Assembly (NCBI GenBank): GCA_017478185.1
Contig: JAFVEA010000002.1
Coordinates: forward strand, 1-57,543
Direction: 5' to 3'
From: Clostridia bacterium
Lineage (GTDB): Bacteria > Bacillota > Clostridia > Christensenellales > UBA1242
DNA: 57,543 bases
The stretch's first letter is position 1, and every line of letters begins with the position of its first letter. Made by a program: the position numbers and the translations under genes. This document shows, one piece after another, positions 27,801 to 35,431 of this stretch. Under the pieces are notes generated by a model. That model was given only the letters and a program-made list of their open reading frames with translations. It ran no database searches and had not been told where the DNA came from.

Positions 27801-28399
27801 AGTTAGAAAGTTTCACTTTCAACAGCTCTATGCTTGTTGGAGAAGATATTCGAAATGAAGCTGGAGAGATAGAAGAAACAATTTATCAAAATGTTAAAGA
27901 CAATCAATCGGTTAGTGCGGGTGGAATTATCACAAATGTTAAAAAAATAAGCACAAAAACAAACAAAGATATGGCAATTATCACAATTGAAGATTTGTTT
28001 GGACCTTATGATGTTATGGCTTTTTCAAACGCTTATGAAAAATTTAAAAATATGTTTATAGAAAACAAAATTGTAAACCTAAAAGGGCGTATAAGCATTC
28101 GAGAAAATGAAAGACCTATCATAATACTTGAAGACATAGTTGATTGGAATGCTCAAACCGAAAGCCCTAAATTTGAAGTTTCTGATAAAAAATTATTTTT
28201 AAAGTTTGATTTCACATCAGCTTCATTAAGAAAAGAAATTCAGTCTATTTTAAAAAGATATCCAGGCAAAATTCCAGTAAAAGTTAGATGTTCTCAAACT
28301 GGAGAAGCTCATTTATTTCCTGAAAGAGTGGATGGCTCAAACGCCTTAATGAATGAACTTTTGGGGTTTGTGGATGAAGATTGTATAAAATTATTATAG
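24866..28399 (+). CDS. dnaE: DNA polymerase III subunit alpha (DnaE type)
   Basis: Replicative polymerase of the C family, 1177 residues. Domains in order: N-terminal PHP (HLHTEYSLLDGATRI), palm with the catalytic acidic DFDIDF, fingers and HhH region, then an OB fold (SAGGIITNVKKI... about 1010-1090). There is no exonuclease insertion, so it is DnaE rather than PolC; Bacillota usually carry both. GGGGGAG precedes the ATG inside whiA. pfkA follows, as in many Bacillota. Confidence 0.96.
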   Translation: MSKFVHLHLHTEYSLLDGATRISKLVKVLKDRGATACGITDHGNMYGTVKFYEACKKNDIKPIIGTEFYVTNNHLDKSGKFEYAHITILAKNEQGYKNLCKLNSIAWIDGFYYKPRIDYDLLEKYSEGLICLSGCLRGDVQQLLLKGFVEEAEKMALKLKNMFAPGDFYIEVMDHGLVDQKQILPLQYKLAEKIGVKTVATNDVHYIYKEDAELQDIMMCVSMGKTYDDPDRMRMQGNEYYLKTEEEMREIFKAHPESIDNTFEVAEKCDFDFDFKSMWYPKFFAPDGMTNEEYLRKITLEGLKKKYKELTPQVMDRMEYEMGILVKSGFVDYYLVVWDFINYARKTGVPVGPGRGSGAASIIAYAIGITLVDPLKYDLWFERFLNPERVSPPDFDIDFCPQRRGEVIDYVVEKYGEPNVSQIITFGTMAAKAAIKDVARVLKMTFSEVNKITKLFPSLPKMPKPPAIKKLFGVGLDENDDKSYVVKELNDMYNSDILTQKIIDLAIKLEGMPRNTSIHAAGVIICCDPISDHVPMAKNGDMVTTQYDKGESEHLGLLKMDFLGLITLTDVDLACRMIKQNYGVDLDLYNMPYDDPEVYKLIGSGDNDGVFQLESQGISGVAKEMKPTNLEEVTVILAMYRPGPMDEIPTYIKNRKNPENIHYPDERMKQVLDVTYGVMVYQEQVMQMCRVIAGYTMGQADGVRKIMGKKLHDKLPAEKQKFIYGWEDPEGKKSIEGALKRGMKLEDAEHLWKQMEKFGSYAFNKAHAVAYAHVTYQTAFLKKYYIKEFYAAIINNRITKIDEVKRYVEYARLHNIKVLQPDINKSQAYFSVEGDNLRFGLGGMKNVGVGLVEQIVEERNKNGEFTDLSNFLYRMGSAAHNKRFLESMIWGGAFDCFGVPRSRLHAVYEAAVEMVSADRKNQADGQMSLFDSMIQKDNKINKIEYPNIPEYENGQKLKLEKDVLGVYISGHPLEPFREELESFTFNSSMLVGEDIRNEAGEIEETIYQNVKDNQSVSAGGIITNVKKISTKTNKDMAIITIEDLFGPYDVMAFSNAYEKFKNMFIENKIVNLKGRISIRENERPIIILEDIVDWNAQTESPKFEVSDKKLFLKFDFTSASLRKEIQSILKRYPGKIPVKVRCSQTGEAHLFPERVDGSNALMNELLGFVDEDCIKLL

Positions 28400-28411
28400 G
28401 GAGAAAAATAT

Positions 28412-29404
28412 ATGGCAAAAACAAAAAGAATAGGAGTGTTAACAAGTGGCGGAGACAGCCAAGGTATGAATGCTTGCCTAGAAACTATTATAACAATGGC
28501 AGAGCGCAATGGTTATGAAGTTGTGGCATTTATTGGTGGATATAGCGGGCTTTTGTATGATAGATATAGATTAGTTAGCTCACAAGAAGCTAGTTTATAT
28601 TTTAGTTTTGGAGGGAGTTTTATATCTTCAGGCAGATGCCCCGAATTTATGGAGTCAGAGAGCAGAAAAAAGGCTAAACATGTTTATGATAAACACAAGC
28701 TTGAAGCTTTGATTGTTTTGGGCGGAGATGGTTCCATAAAAGGAGCAAATGATTTAATTTTTCAGGGAATGAATGTTATTGTTTGCCCTTGCACAATAGA
28801 TAATGATGTTTATTGCACAAATCGTAGTATCGGTTTTGATACTGCAGTAAACAATGCTGTTAATGCCATTGACAACATAAAACAAACAATGAGAACAAAC
28901 GGAAGAATTTTAATAGCAGAAACAATGGGCAGAAATTGTGGCGAAATTGCAATGCAGGCTGGAATTTGCTCTGAAGCTGATATTATAATGATTCCAGAAA
29001 ACAAGCAAACAACTGAAAAAATAATAAGAGAGGTTGGAAAGCAGTTAAAAGTTGGAAATGTTTCTCCAGTTGTTGTGTTAACTGAACACCAAGTTGATAT
29101 TCAGTCTCTAGCCAAAGAGCTTGAAAGCACATATCAAAAAGAATGCAAAGCCATAGTTATTGGCTATGTTCAAAGAGGAGGCTCTCCAACTGTTCAAGAC
29201 AAACTTTTGGCGGTTAGAATGGGAGTTTATGCAATGAATGCAGTTCTTGAAAAGAATTTTGGGAATGTTGTTGCTCTGGTGAAAAATGAGATAAAATTGA
29301 TTCCTTTTGAAAAAGCCATAAAAGCAAAATATGTTTTTGATAATGAACTTTGGCAAACTTTCTTAAATTTAAAGAGATACAAAACAGAGAAGAAACAGAA
29401 ATAA
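28412..29404 (+). CDS. pfkA: 6-phosphofructokinase
   Basis: Phosphorylates fructose 6-phosphate in glycolysis. The 330 residues show RCPEF, the phosphate-donor loop GGDGS (104-108, with the Gly usual for ATP enzymes), the catalytic TIDND (128-132), MGRNCG and QRGGSP. Departures from the E. coli-type consensus are GGDSQGMN for GGDSPGMN (13-20), PCTIDND for PGTIDND, and IGYVQRGG for LGHIQRGG (Tyr252 where a substrate-binding His is usual). Phosphofructokinase activity is likely, but donor and kinetics are uncertain. A GGGAG site precedes the ATG, 12 bases after dnaE. Confidence 0.88.
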   Translation: MAKTKRIGVLTSGGDSQGMNACLETIITMAERNGYEVVAFIGGYSGLLYDRYRLVSSQEASLYFSFGGSFISSGRCPEFMESESRKKAKHVYDKHKLEALIVLGGDGSIKGANDLIFQGMNVIVCPCTIDNDVYCTNRSIGFDTAVNNAVNAIDNIKQTMRTNGRILIAETMGRNCGEIAMQAGICSEADIIMIPENKQTTEKIIREVGKQLKVGNVSPVVVLTEHQVDIQSLAKELESTYQKECKAIVIGYVQRGGSPTVQDKLLAVRMGVYAMNAVLEKNFGNVVALVKNEIKLIPFEKAIKAKYVFDNELWQTFLNLKRYKTEKKQK

Positions 29405-29408
29405 AAAT

Positions 29409-29436
29409 AAAAAAACACTTTTTAAAGTGTTTTTTT
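29409..29436. terminator. Bidirectional terminator between pfkA and the HTH gene
   Basis: AAAAACACTTT/AAAGTGTTTTT with a two-base apex (in practice a shorter stem with a larger loop), with A and T runs on both sides. Confidence 0.85.
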
Positions 29437-29444
29437 GTTTTAAG

Positions 29445-30107
29445 TTAATTTTTCTTTTCTTCTAGTTTTTTCTCATCTCTTTTTTGTTTTTTATTTTTTG
29501 TTCCAAATCTAAATATTTTTTCTTTTATGTCCGCTTTCAAGAAAAACCATAAAACAAGCATAACTTCTAAAACTGCGGGAATTAAAAAAATGCTCCAAAG
29601 ATTTTCTATATTAAAGCTTAAATAAATCGATAAACAAACAAACCAAAAAATGCCAGAAATCGCAAAAAAGTTGGTTATTTTTTGATGCCATATTTTAGAA
29701 AAAACAGTTAAAACAATAGCTGAAACGGGTAGGGCATAAATAAAACACAAATATGCTTTTGTTGGAACAGGATTTGCAAATAGCAAAATTGAAACAAAAC
29801 ACAAAAGGGCAACAAGCCAAACAAGTCCAACAGAAAGGAGAGGAACAATTATTTGTTTACGTAAGAATTTTTTCTTTTGTTTTGGGTGTTTTAATTCATC
29901 ACTTTCATTTAAAAAATCATTGATTGTTATTCCATAAAAGTCAGCTAGTTGTTTTAAAATAGCAAGGTCTGGAATACATTCGCCACGCTCCCATTTTGAT
30001 ATAGATTTATCTGAATAGCTAATTTTTTCAGCAAGTTCTGCTTGAGTTAGCTTTTTATCTTTTCTATAAGCTATTAAGTTTTTTGCTACAACTTCATTTA
30101 TTTCCAT
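29445..30107 (-). CDS. XRE-family HTH regulator with membrane domain
   Basis: A 220-residue protein with an N-terminal Cro/C1 HTH (about 5-62: LIAYRKDKKLTQAELAEKI...SKWERGECIPD) and four hydrophobic segments (about 88-185), ending in a basic tail. This architecture is common in Bacillota for membrane-tethered regulators of unknown ligand. An upstream TTG could extend it by 12 residues, but the HTH homology and promoter layout favour ATG 30107. The predicted -10 TAAAAT ends seven bases before that ATG and no ribosome site is present, so a leaderless mRNA is predicted. Confidence 0.8.
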   Translation of the reverse strand: MEINEVVAKNLIAYRKDKKLTQAELAEKISYSDKSISKWERGECIPDLAILKQLADFYGITINDFLNESDELKHPKQKKKFLRKQIIVPLLSVGLVWLVALLCFVSILLFANPVPTKAYLCFIYALPVSAIVLTVFSKIWHQKITNFFAISGIFWFVCLSIYLSFNIENLWSIFLIPAVLEVMLVLWFFLKADIKEKIFRFGTKNKKQKRDEKKLEEKKN

Positions 30108-30114
30108 ACTATAC

Positions 30115-30143
30115 ATTTTACACAAAAATTGCCTATTTAGCAA
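30115..30143 (-). promoter_or_regulatory. Promoter of the HTH gene, with possible operator
   Basis: On the minus strand TTGCTA and TAAAAT are 17 bases apart, with the ATG seven bases past the -10. A short inverted repeat, TTGC-N7-GCAA, overlaps the -35 and could be an autoregulatory site; that part is inference. Confidence 0.55.
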
Positions 30144-30258
30144 CTAAAAAAGCCTTATTTTTAGTGAAATTTTAACTCTGTATTATATATGTCAAAGTTA
30201 TGGATATGATTAACTAATTCATTAAACACACCACTTTTATACCACTTTTTTATTAAAA

Positions 30259-30313
30259 ATTGAAAAAATAAAAAAATAAAGAGTTTTGCCTAAATCTAGG
30301 AAAACTCTTTATT
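30259..30313 (-). terminator. tRNA-Leu terminator
   Basis: On the minus strand a long stem (AATAAAGAGTTTT with CAAAACTCTTTATT, plus inner CCTA/TAGG) is followed by TTTTTTATTTTTTC. Confidence 0.85.
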
Positions 30314-30328
30314 CATTGATAAAAACTT

Positions 30329-30415
<87 letters not shown>

Positions 30416-30423
30416 ATACTATT

Positions 30424-30452
30424 ATTATAATATAACACATAAAAAAAATCAA
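30424..30452 (-). promoter_or_regulatory. tRNA-Leu promoter
   Basis: On the minus strand TTGATT (complement of 30447-30452) and TATAAT (complement of 30424-30429), spacer 17, eight bases before the mature tRNA 5' end. Confidence 0.85.
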
Positions 30453-30496
30453 GTCATTTAACAAAAATTTATTAAAACTTATTTTTGATTTTAATA

Positions 30497-30525
30497 TTGA
30501 CAAAAGCCTAAATTTATTATATAAT
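30497..30525 (+). promoter_or_regulatory. Perfect consensus promoter with no gene directly behind it
   Basis: TTGACA at 30497-30502 and TATAAT at 30520-30525, spacer 17. The next gene starts 190 bases later and has its own promoter. The predicted transcript begins near 30532 and contains two small hairpins: GAAATT/AATTTC near 30541-30558 and CACAAA/TTTGTG near 30567-30581. Confidence 0.75.
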
Positions 30526-30664
30526 CTCAGCGAAATTGAACAAATTTCATTAAAACTCACAAAAAATTTGTGCATAATAATAAAAAAATGCAACAAAGTA
30601 TTAAAATTTTGACACTTAAGTTTTAAAAAATAATATATTTTTTAAAAAATTTTTAGATTTAGTC

Positions 30665-30693
30665 TTGACAATAGCTTTTATTCGTGTTATAGT
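30665..30693 (+). promoter_or_regulatory. Ferredoxin promoter
   Basis: TTGACA at 30665-30670 and TATAGT at 30688-30693, spacer 17, followed by AGGAGG at 30703-30708. Confidence 0.85.
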
Positions 30694-30714
30694 GCAACAA
30701 ATAGGAGGATAAAA

Positions 30715-30888
30715 ATGGTAGATAAAGATGCTTGTATAGGTTGTGGAACTTGTGTTTCTGTTTGTCCAGTTGGAGCAATAACTTTGGACGAAAATGGAAA
30801 AGCAAAAATCAACAAAGAAATTTGCATAAAGTGCCACACTTGTGAATCAGTTTGCCCAATGGGAGCAATTAAAATAGAAGATAAATAA
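30715..30888 (+). CDS. 2[4Fe-4S] ferredoxin
   Basis: A 57-residue clostridial-type ferredoxin, an electron carrier for cytosolic redox enzymes. It has two complete CxxCxxCxxxCP motifs (ACIGCGTCVSVCPVGAI near 6-22 and ICIKCHTCESVCPMGAI near 36-52), each expected to bind one 4Fe-4S cluster. The ideal AGGAGG at 30703-30708 and consensus promoter suggest strong expression, fitting an anaerobe. The Ppx/GppA-like gene begins 15 bases after the stop without a strong ribosome site of its own. Confidence 0.95.
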   Translation: MVDKDACIGCGTCVSVCPVGAITLDENGKAKINKEICIKCHTCESVCPMGAIKIEDK

Positions 30889-30902
30889 GGAATTATTTTT
30901 AT

Positions 30903-32447
30903 ATGGAAGAAATAAAGTCTGTTACTGAAATAGAAAAAGAAAAAATAGCGTTGGTTGAAATTTCTCCATATCAAGTTAAATTAAGTCTTGCTTGGTATGC
31001 CCAAGATTCTTTCGAGGTGTTTGATGAATATTGTGAAAAACTTATGCTTCACGAGGATATTGAAAGAGATGGATTCATAAAGCCAACACAGGTTGCTCAT
31101 TGCAGAGAAGTTATAAAAATGTATCGCAAGCTATGCGATTCGTTTGGCATCACAAAATCAATTGCGTATGCAACCAATGAAATAAGGTCTGCAAAAAATC
31201 ACTATGGATTTTTGGATGAAATGGAGCTTTCTTCTGGATTTAAGTTTAAACTTCTTAGCCAAGAAGATGAAACAGTTGCCATTCACACTGCAACGGTAAA
31301 CTCTTTGGATATAACAAAAGGACTTATTTTGTTTGTTGAAGAAGAACAAACAAGAGTTATTGGCTATATTAGAAGAGCGGTTGTTGGAAGCCAAGTTATA
31401 CCTTTTGGTTATGAAAATTTGTGTAAACTTTTTATGGAAGAAGGAAAGTTTGGTGACCAAGCAAAAGTAATTAAAGATTTTATGCAAAAACAATTTCAAA
31501 AAATTGATTGGTTTGGTGATATTGATTTATCTGAAATTCAAGTTATTGGTATGGGTGAGATTTTTGATATTGTTGGAAAGGTGAGCCGAAAGGGTAAAAA
31601 ATACTCTCTTGATATGCCTCACAACTATAAGATGTCTCAGGCGGATTTTAAAAATGTTTATGATGCAATAACATCATTAAGTTTAGACAAAAAAGCAAAA
31701 CTAAAAGGAATTTCAAAAAAGAGTGTTGGAAGCATTGTTAGTGGTGTGGCAATCATATCAGCCTTAGCCAGCAAATATAATATTCAAGAATTCACTGTTT
31801 CAACCTCAACAATTTCAACTGGAATGCTTTTTAGCCACTGCGTTCCAATAACTCAAGAAAAGCCACTTCAAGATTTGCTTGGCTATAGTTTGGGAGCAAA
31901 CCAAAGATTTTATCAAGAGCATCAAAAAAATGGAGCTCATATATTTGAACTTTCGATGCTTTTGTTTAAACAATTAAGAGTTATGCATAGGCTTTCAAGG
32001 TTATACATAAAACCATTAAAAATTGCAAGCTATATGTATAACGCTGGGGCAAGAGTTAGACACACCCAAACAAAAAAAGATAGTTTGGGAGTTATTCTTC
32101 ACTCACAAATTTATGGTGCATCTCACAGAGATTTGATTTTAGGAGCGTTTATTGCAGGAACTCAGTTTAGCGAAGAATTTTCACTTTCAGAATGGGTTAA
32201 ATATAAAGATTTGGTAACCGATGAAGATTTGCAAGCTGTTAAATTTTTGGCAGTTTTGGTAAGACTTGCAAGTTGTTTTGATGTTGCAGGCAAAGGATAT
32301 GTTAAAGATATTGTTTGCGATGTTTTGGGCGACTCTGTTATTATGAAAACAATAAGAGAAGAAGATATTTCTTTCGAGTTAAAGCTGGCAAACGAAGTTG
32401 GAAATGAATTTAAACACATTTTTGGCAAAAGTTTGGAATTACTTTAA
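30903..32447 (+). CDS. Degenerate Ppx/GppA-HD family protein
   Basis: 514 residues with the layout of Ppx/GppA exopolyphosphatase/pppGpp phosphatase (about 15-310) plus a C-terminal HD-like domain (about 325-500). Fold landmarks persist: YATNEIRSAKN matches the usual ATxAxRxAxN, and LLSQEDETVAI matches the IsGeeEA segment. The catalytic loops do not: EISPYQVKL (19-27) replaces DIGSNS-x-RL, and LFVEEEQTR (143-151) replaces DIGGGSTE. In the HD part YMYNAGARV (377-385) replaces LHDIG-type metal ligands. I infer a pseudo-enzyme that may bind a nucleotide or a partner. The ribosome site is weak, so coupling to the ferredoxin gene is possible. Confidence 0.78.
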   Translation: MEEIKSVTEIEKEKIALVEISPYQVKLSLAWYAQDSFEVFDEYCEKLMLHEDIERDGFIKPTQVAHCREVIKMYRKLCDSFGITKSIAYATNEIRSAKNHYGFLDEMELSSGFKFKLLSQEDETVAIHTATVNSLDITKGLILFVEEEQTRVIGYIRRAVVGSQVIPFGYENLCKLFMEEGKFGDQAKVIKDFMQKQFQKIDWFGDIDLSEIQVIGMGEIFDIVGKVSRKGKKYSLDMPHNYKMSQADFKNVYDAITSLSLDKKAKLKGISKKSVGSIVSGVAIISALASKYNIQEFTVSTSTISTGMLFSHCVPITQEKPLQDLLGYSLGANQRFYQEHQKNGAHIFELSMLLFKQLRVMHRLSRLYIKPLKIASYMYNAGARVRHTQTKKDSLGVILHSQIYGASHRDLILGAFIAGTQFSEEFSLSEWVKYKDLVTDEDLQAVKFLAVLVRLASCFDVAGKGYVKDIVCDVLGDSVIMKTIREEDISFELKLANEVGNEFKHIFGKSLELL

Positions 32448-32453
32448 TTTTTT

Positions 32454-32488
32454 AATGAATTTAATTTAAAGTTAAGTTCATTTTTTAT
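32454..32488 (+). terminator. Terminator after the Ppx/GppA-like gene
   Basis: AATGAATTTAA and TTAAGTTCATT form an 11-bp stem with one G-T pair, followed by TTTTT. Confidence 0.8.
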
Positions 32489-32549
32489 TTTTAAAAACAA
32501 AATTATATTTATAAGTTATTAGTTTATTTAATAAAATTGGGGGGATATT

Positions 32550-34016
32550 ATGAAAAAGTGCTTTGATAGCAAAATGTATGAGGAATTACAAACCAAAAGG
32601 ATTTTGGATAGGGTTAATCAGTTTTCTGGAAAATTATATTTAGAGTTTGGAGGAAAACTTTTTGATGATTTTCACGCAAGTAGAATTCTTCCAGGTTTTT
32701 TGCCAGATGCAAAAGTTAGAATTTTGCAAAAACTTTCAAACAAAGTTGAAATAATAATGGTGGTAAGTTCAGCTGATATTGAACGGAAAAAGGTTAGGGC
32801 TGATTATAACATAACTTATGATAATGAAGTTTTAAGGCAGGTTAGAAGGCTTCGAAAAATGGGACTTGATGTTTCTAGCATTGTTGTAACTATGTATGAA
32901 GGGCAAAAATCTGCTGATAAATTTATAAAAAAATTAAAAAGTATGGGTGAAAATGTTTATGTGCATAAAAAAACATTGGGTTATCCAGACAACACTTTTC
33001 TAATAGTGAGCGAAAAGGGTTATGGCGCAAATCCTTACATAAAAACAACAAAACCTTTGGTTGTGGTAACAGCTCCTGGCCCTGGAAGTGGTAAAATGGG
33101 CACTTGTTTATCACAGCTTTATCACGAAAGCAAACAAGGAATTAAAAGTGGCTATGCTAAGTTTGAAACTTTTCCAATTTGGAACCTTTCTATAGATCAC
33201 CCAGTTAACCTTGCTTATGAAGCGGCAACAGCCGATCTAAAAGATAGAAATATGATAGATATTCATCATTTAAAAGCTTATAAAAAAGAGGTTACAAATT
33301 ATAACAGAGATATTGAGAGCTTTCCTATTTTAAGAGATATTTTAACAAAAATAACAAAAAATGCAGATTTATATAAATCTCCAACCGATATGGGCGTTAA
33401 TATGGCAGGCTATGCCATAACCAACGATGCTGGAGTTTGTGAGGCAAGCAAAAAAGAGATTATAAGAAGATATTACAAAGCTTTATGCGAAGCAAAACAA
33501 GGCAATGATTCAGGAGAAATGGCGGAAGTTATTTTAAATATTATCAAAAATAATAAAATTGATTTAAAAACACGAAAGGTTATAGAGGCGGCGAAAAATA
33601 AATTTAACCAAAAAGGAACACCTAGCGTTGCAATAGAGTTAGAAAATTCAAAAATTATTTGCGGTAGAGAAACCAATTTTTTGTCTGCGTGCAGTTCTGC
33701 TGTTTTGAATTGTTTAAAAGAATTGGCGGGTATTCCAGATGAAATAGATCTTTTGGATGAAAAGGTTTTAAAACCTATTATGAGTTTAAAAAGAGATTTA
33801 AGTGGAGATGACAGCCAAAAGCTAAATCTTTATGATGTTTTGGTTGCTCTTGCCATTTGCTCAACAACAGATGAAATTGCAAAAAAGGCGTATGAGCAGA
33901 TAGACAAATTATATTATTGTGATGCTCATAGCAGTCATATGGTGTTTGGGGCAGATATTAACACAATGAAAAATTTAAAAATTGATATTTCAGCTGAACC
34001 AGAGTGGAACATATAA
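32550..34016 (+). CDS. DUF1846 (UPF0371) family protein
   Basis: 488 residues, a full-length member of the DUF1846 family common in Bacillota and Actinomycetota, whose biochemical role is not settled. Recognisable marks are the opening CFDSKMYEELQT, the FGGKLFDDFHASRILPGF segment, APGPGSGKMGTCLSQLYHE (a glycine-rich, P-loop-like stretch near 175-195), and the C-terminal CDAHSSHMVFGAD near 467-480. A GGGGGG ribosome site precedes the ATG. It is monocistronic. Confidence 0.88.
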   Translation: MKKCFDSKMYEELQTKRILDRVNQFSGKLYLEFGGKLFDDFHASRILPGFLPDAKVRILQKLSNKVEIIMVVSSADIERKKVRADYNITYDNEVLRQVRRLRKMGLDVSSIVVTMYEGQKSADKFIKKLKSMGENVYVHKKTLGYPDNTFLIVSEKGYGANPYIKTTKPLVVVTAPGPGSGKMGTCLSQLYHESKQGIKSGYAKFETFPIWNLSIDHPVNLAYEAATADLKDRNMIDIHHLKAYKKEVTNYNRDIESFPILRDILTKITKNADLYKSPTDMGVNMAGYAITNDAGVCEASKKEIIRRYYKALCEAKQGNDSGEMAEVILNIIKNNKIDLKTRKVIEAAKNKFNQKGTPSVAIELENSKIICGRETNFLSACSSAVLNCLKELAGIPDEIDLLDEKVLKPIMSLKRDLSGDDSQKLNLYDVLVALAICSTTDEIAKKAYEQIDKLYYCDAHSSHMVFGADINTMKNLKIDISAEPEWNI

Positions 34017-34046
34017 AAAAGAGTATCATTTTTGATACTCTTTTTT
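34015..34046. terminator. Bidirectional terminator between the DUF1846 and aminotransferase-like genes
   Basis: AAAAGAGTATC/GATACTCTTTT with an ATTTTT loop and A/T flanks, serving convergent genes. Confidence 0.85.
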
Positions 34047-34047
34047 A

Positions 34048-35277
34048 TTATTTATTATGTTTTGCTTCATATTCGCTACGCATCTTTTCAAAGTATGCGC
34101 AATCAGGAAGTTTTTCAAACACTTTTTGAATGATATCAGCAGCTTCATCCATTAAATCTTTTGTGTGAGTTGCTGTATAACTTGTTCTAATAATTGCTTC
34201 ACCAACAGGAACTGATGGAGAAATGCAAGGGTTAACATAAACACCCTTATCAAAAAGTTCCTTACAAGCATAAAAAGTTCTCCAATCATCATAAGTGTTT
34301 ATAGGAATAATTGGCGCATCACTTTTTCTTATTGGAATATTTCTTTTCTTTAGGGCTTCACGCATATAATTTGAAATATCTTGCAGGTTTTGAACTCTTT
34401 GAGGCTCCCTTTCCAAAATTCTTAAAGCGGTTAGGGCAGTGGCAACGTTTGCTGGAGGGATTGATGCGGCAAATATAAATGGTCTTGAATTGTGTCTAAC
34501 ATATTCACAAACCTCATGCGTGCAAGCCATAAATCCACCCAAAGAAGCGAGTGATTTGCTAAAAGTTCCCATAATGATATCAACATCTTTTTCTAATCCA
34601 AAGTGAGAAGCAGTTCCTCTTCCGCCTTCACCAAAAACGCCCAAGCTGTGAGCATCATCAACCATAACTCTTGCTCCATATTTTTTGGCAAGTCTAACAA
34701 TTTCTGGCAAATTACAAAGTTCTCCACCCATACTGAAAACACCATCAGTAACAATCAAAATGCCTTTGTCTTTTTCTATACTTTGAAGTTGACGCTCTAA
34801 GTCTAACATATCATTGTGTTCATATCTAAGCATTTTTGCGTAACTAAGTCTGCAGCCATCATAAATAGATGCGTGATTTTCTTTGTCACAAACAATAACA
34901 TCGCCTCTTCCAGCAATAGCAGATATAATACCCAAGTTTGATTGAAAGCCAGTGCTAAAAGTAACAACATCTTCTTTATGCAAAAACTTGGCAAGTTCTC
35001 TCTCAAGTTCCATATGCATATCAAGTGTTCCATTCAAAAATCTAGAGCCAGAACAACCAGTTCCATACTTTTCAATAGCTTTTATGCTTGCTTCCATAAC
35101 TTCTTTGTTTGAAGTTAGCCCCAAATAGTTGTTTGAGCCAATCATAATAACACGATGCCCCTCCATATTAACAACAATATCTTGACCGCTGTTTAAGTAG
35201 TGAAAATAAGGATATATTCCCATTTCTCTCGCATTTTTTGCAACATCATATTTTGCACATTTTTCAAATAAATCCAT
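34048..35277 (-). CDS. Alpha-oxoamine synthase, serine palmitoyltransferase-like
   Basis: A 409-residue PLP enzyme of the family joining an amino acid to an acyl-CoA (SPT, KBL, BioF, HemA). Visible are the PLP stacking H135, DDAHSLG (207-213) and the Schiff-base lysine K241 in GTFSKS. The N-terminal YPYFHYLNSGQ and the substrate-loop segment YGTGCSGSRFLNGTLDMHMELE resemble bacterial serine palmitoyltransferases more than KBL (which has ASVRFICGTQ) or BioF. I infer a sphingoid-base or related long-chain amino-ketone product; no other lipid gene is adjacent, so KBL-like activity remains possible. GGAG precedes the ATG. Confidence 0.8.
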   Translation of the reverse strand: MDLFEKCAKYDVAKNAREMGIYPYFHYLNSGQDIVVNMEGHRVIMIGSNNYLGLTSNKEVMEASIKAIEKYGTGCSGSRFLNGTLDMHMELERELAKFLHKEDVVTFSTGFQSNLGIISAIAGRGDVIVCDKENHASIYDGCRLSYAKMLRYEHNDMLDLERQLQSIEKDKGILIVTDGVFSMGGELCNLPEIVRLAKKYGARVMVDDAHSLGVFGEGGRGTASHFGLEKDVDIIMGTFSKSLASLGGFMACTHEVCEYVRHNSRPFIFAASIPPANVATALTALRILEREPQRVQNLQDISNYMREALKKRNIPIRKSDAPIIPINTYDDWRTFYACKELFDKGVYVNPCISPSVPVGEAIIRTSYTATHTKDLMDEAADIIQKVFEKLPDCAYFEKMRSEYEAKHNK

Positions 35278-35308
35278 TTTATTTCTCCATTTCGTTTAAT
35301 ATGTCCTT

Positions 35309-35337
35309 ATTATATCATAGTAAAAGTGGTTTGACTA
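35309..35337 (-). promoter_or_regulatory. Promoter of the oxoamine synthase gene
   Basis: On the minus strand TAGTCA (complement of 35332-35337) and TATAAT (complement of 35309-35314), spacer 17. Confidence 0.6.
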
Positions 35338-35387
35338 CTAAATTTTATGATTTTTATAAATTTTTTTGTATAATTTGCACAAAACGC

Positions 35388-35416
35388 TTGAGTTTTTATT
35401 TTGAATAATGTAATAT
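35388..35416 (+). promoter_or_regulatory. Promoter of the ABC-like/PucR-like pair
   Basis: TTGAGT at 35388-35393 and TAATAT at 35411-35416, spacer 17, followed by GAGGT before the ATG. Confidence 0.55.
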
Positions 35417-35431
35417 AAAAATGAGGTAGTT

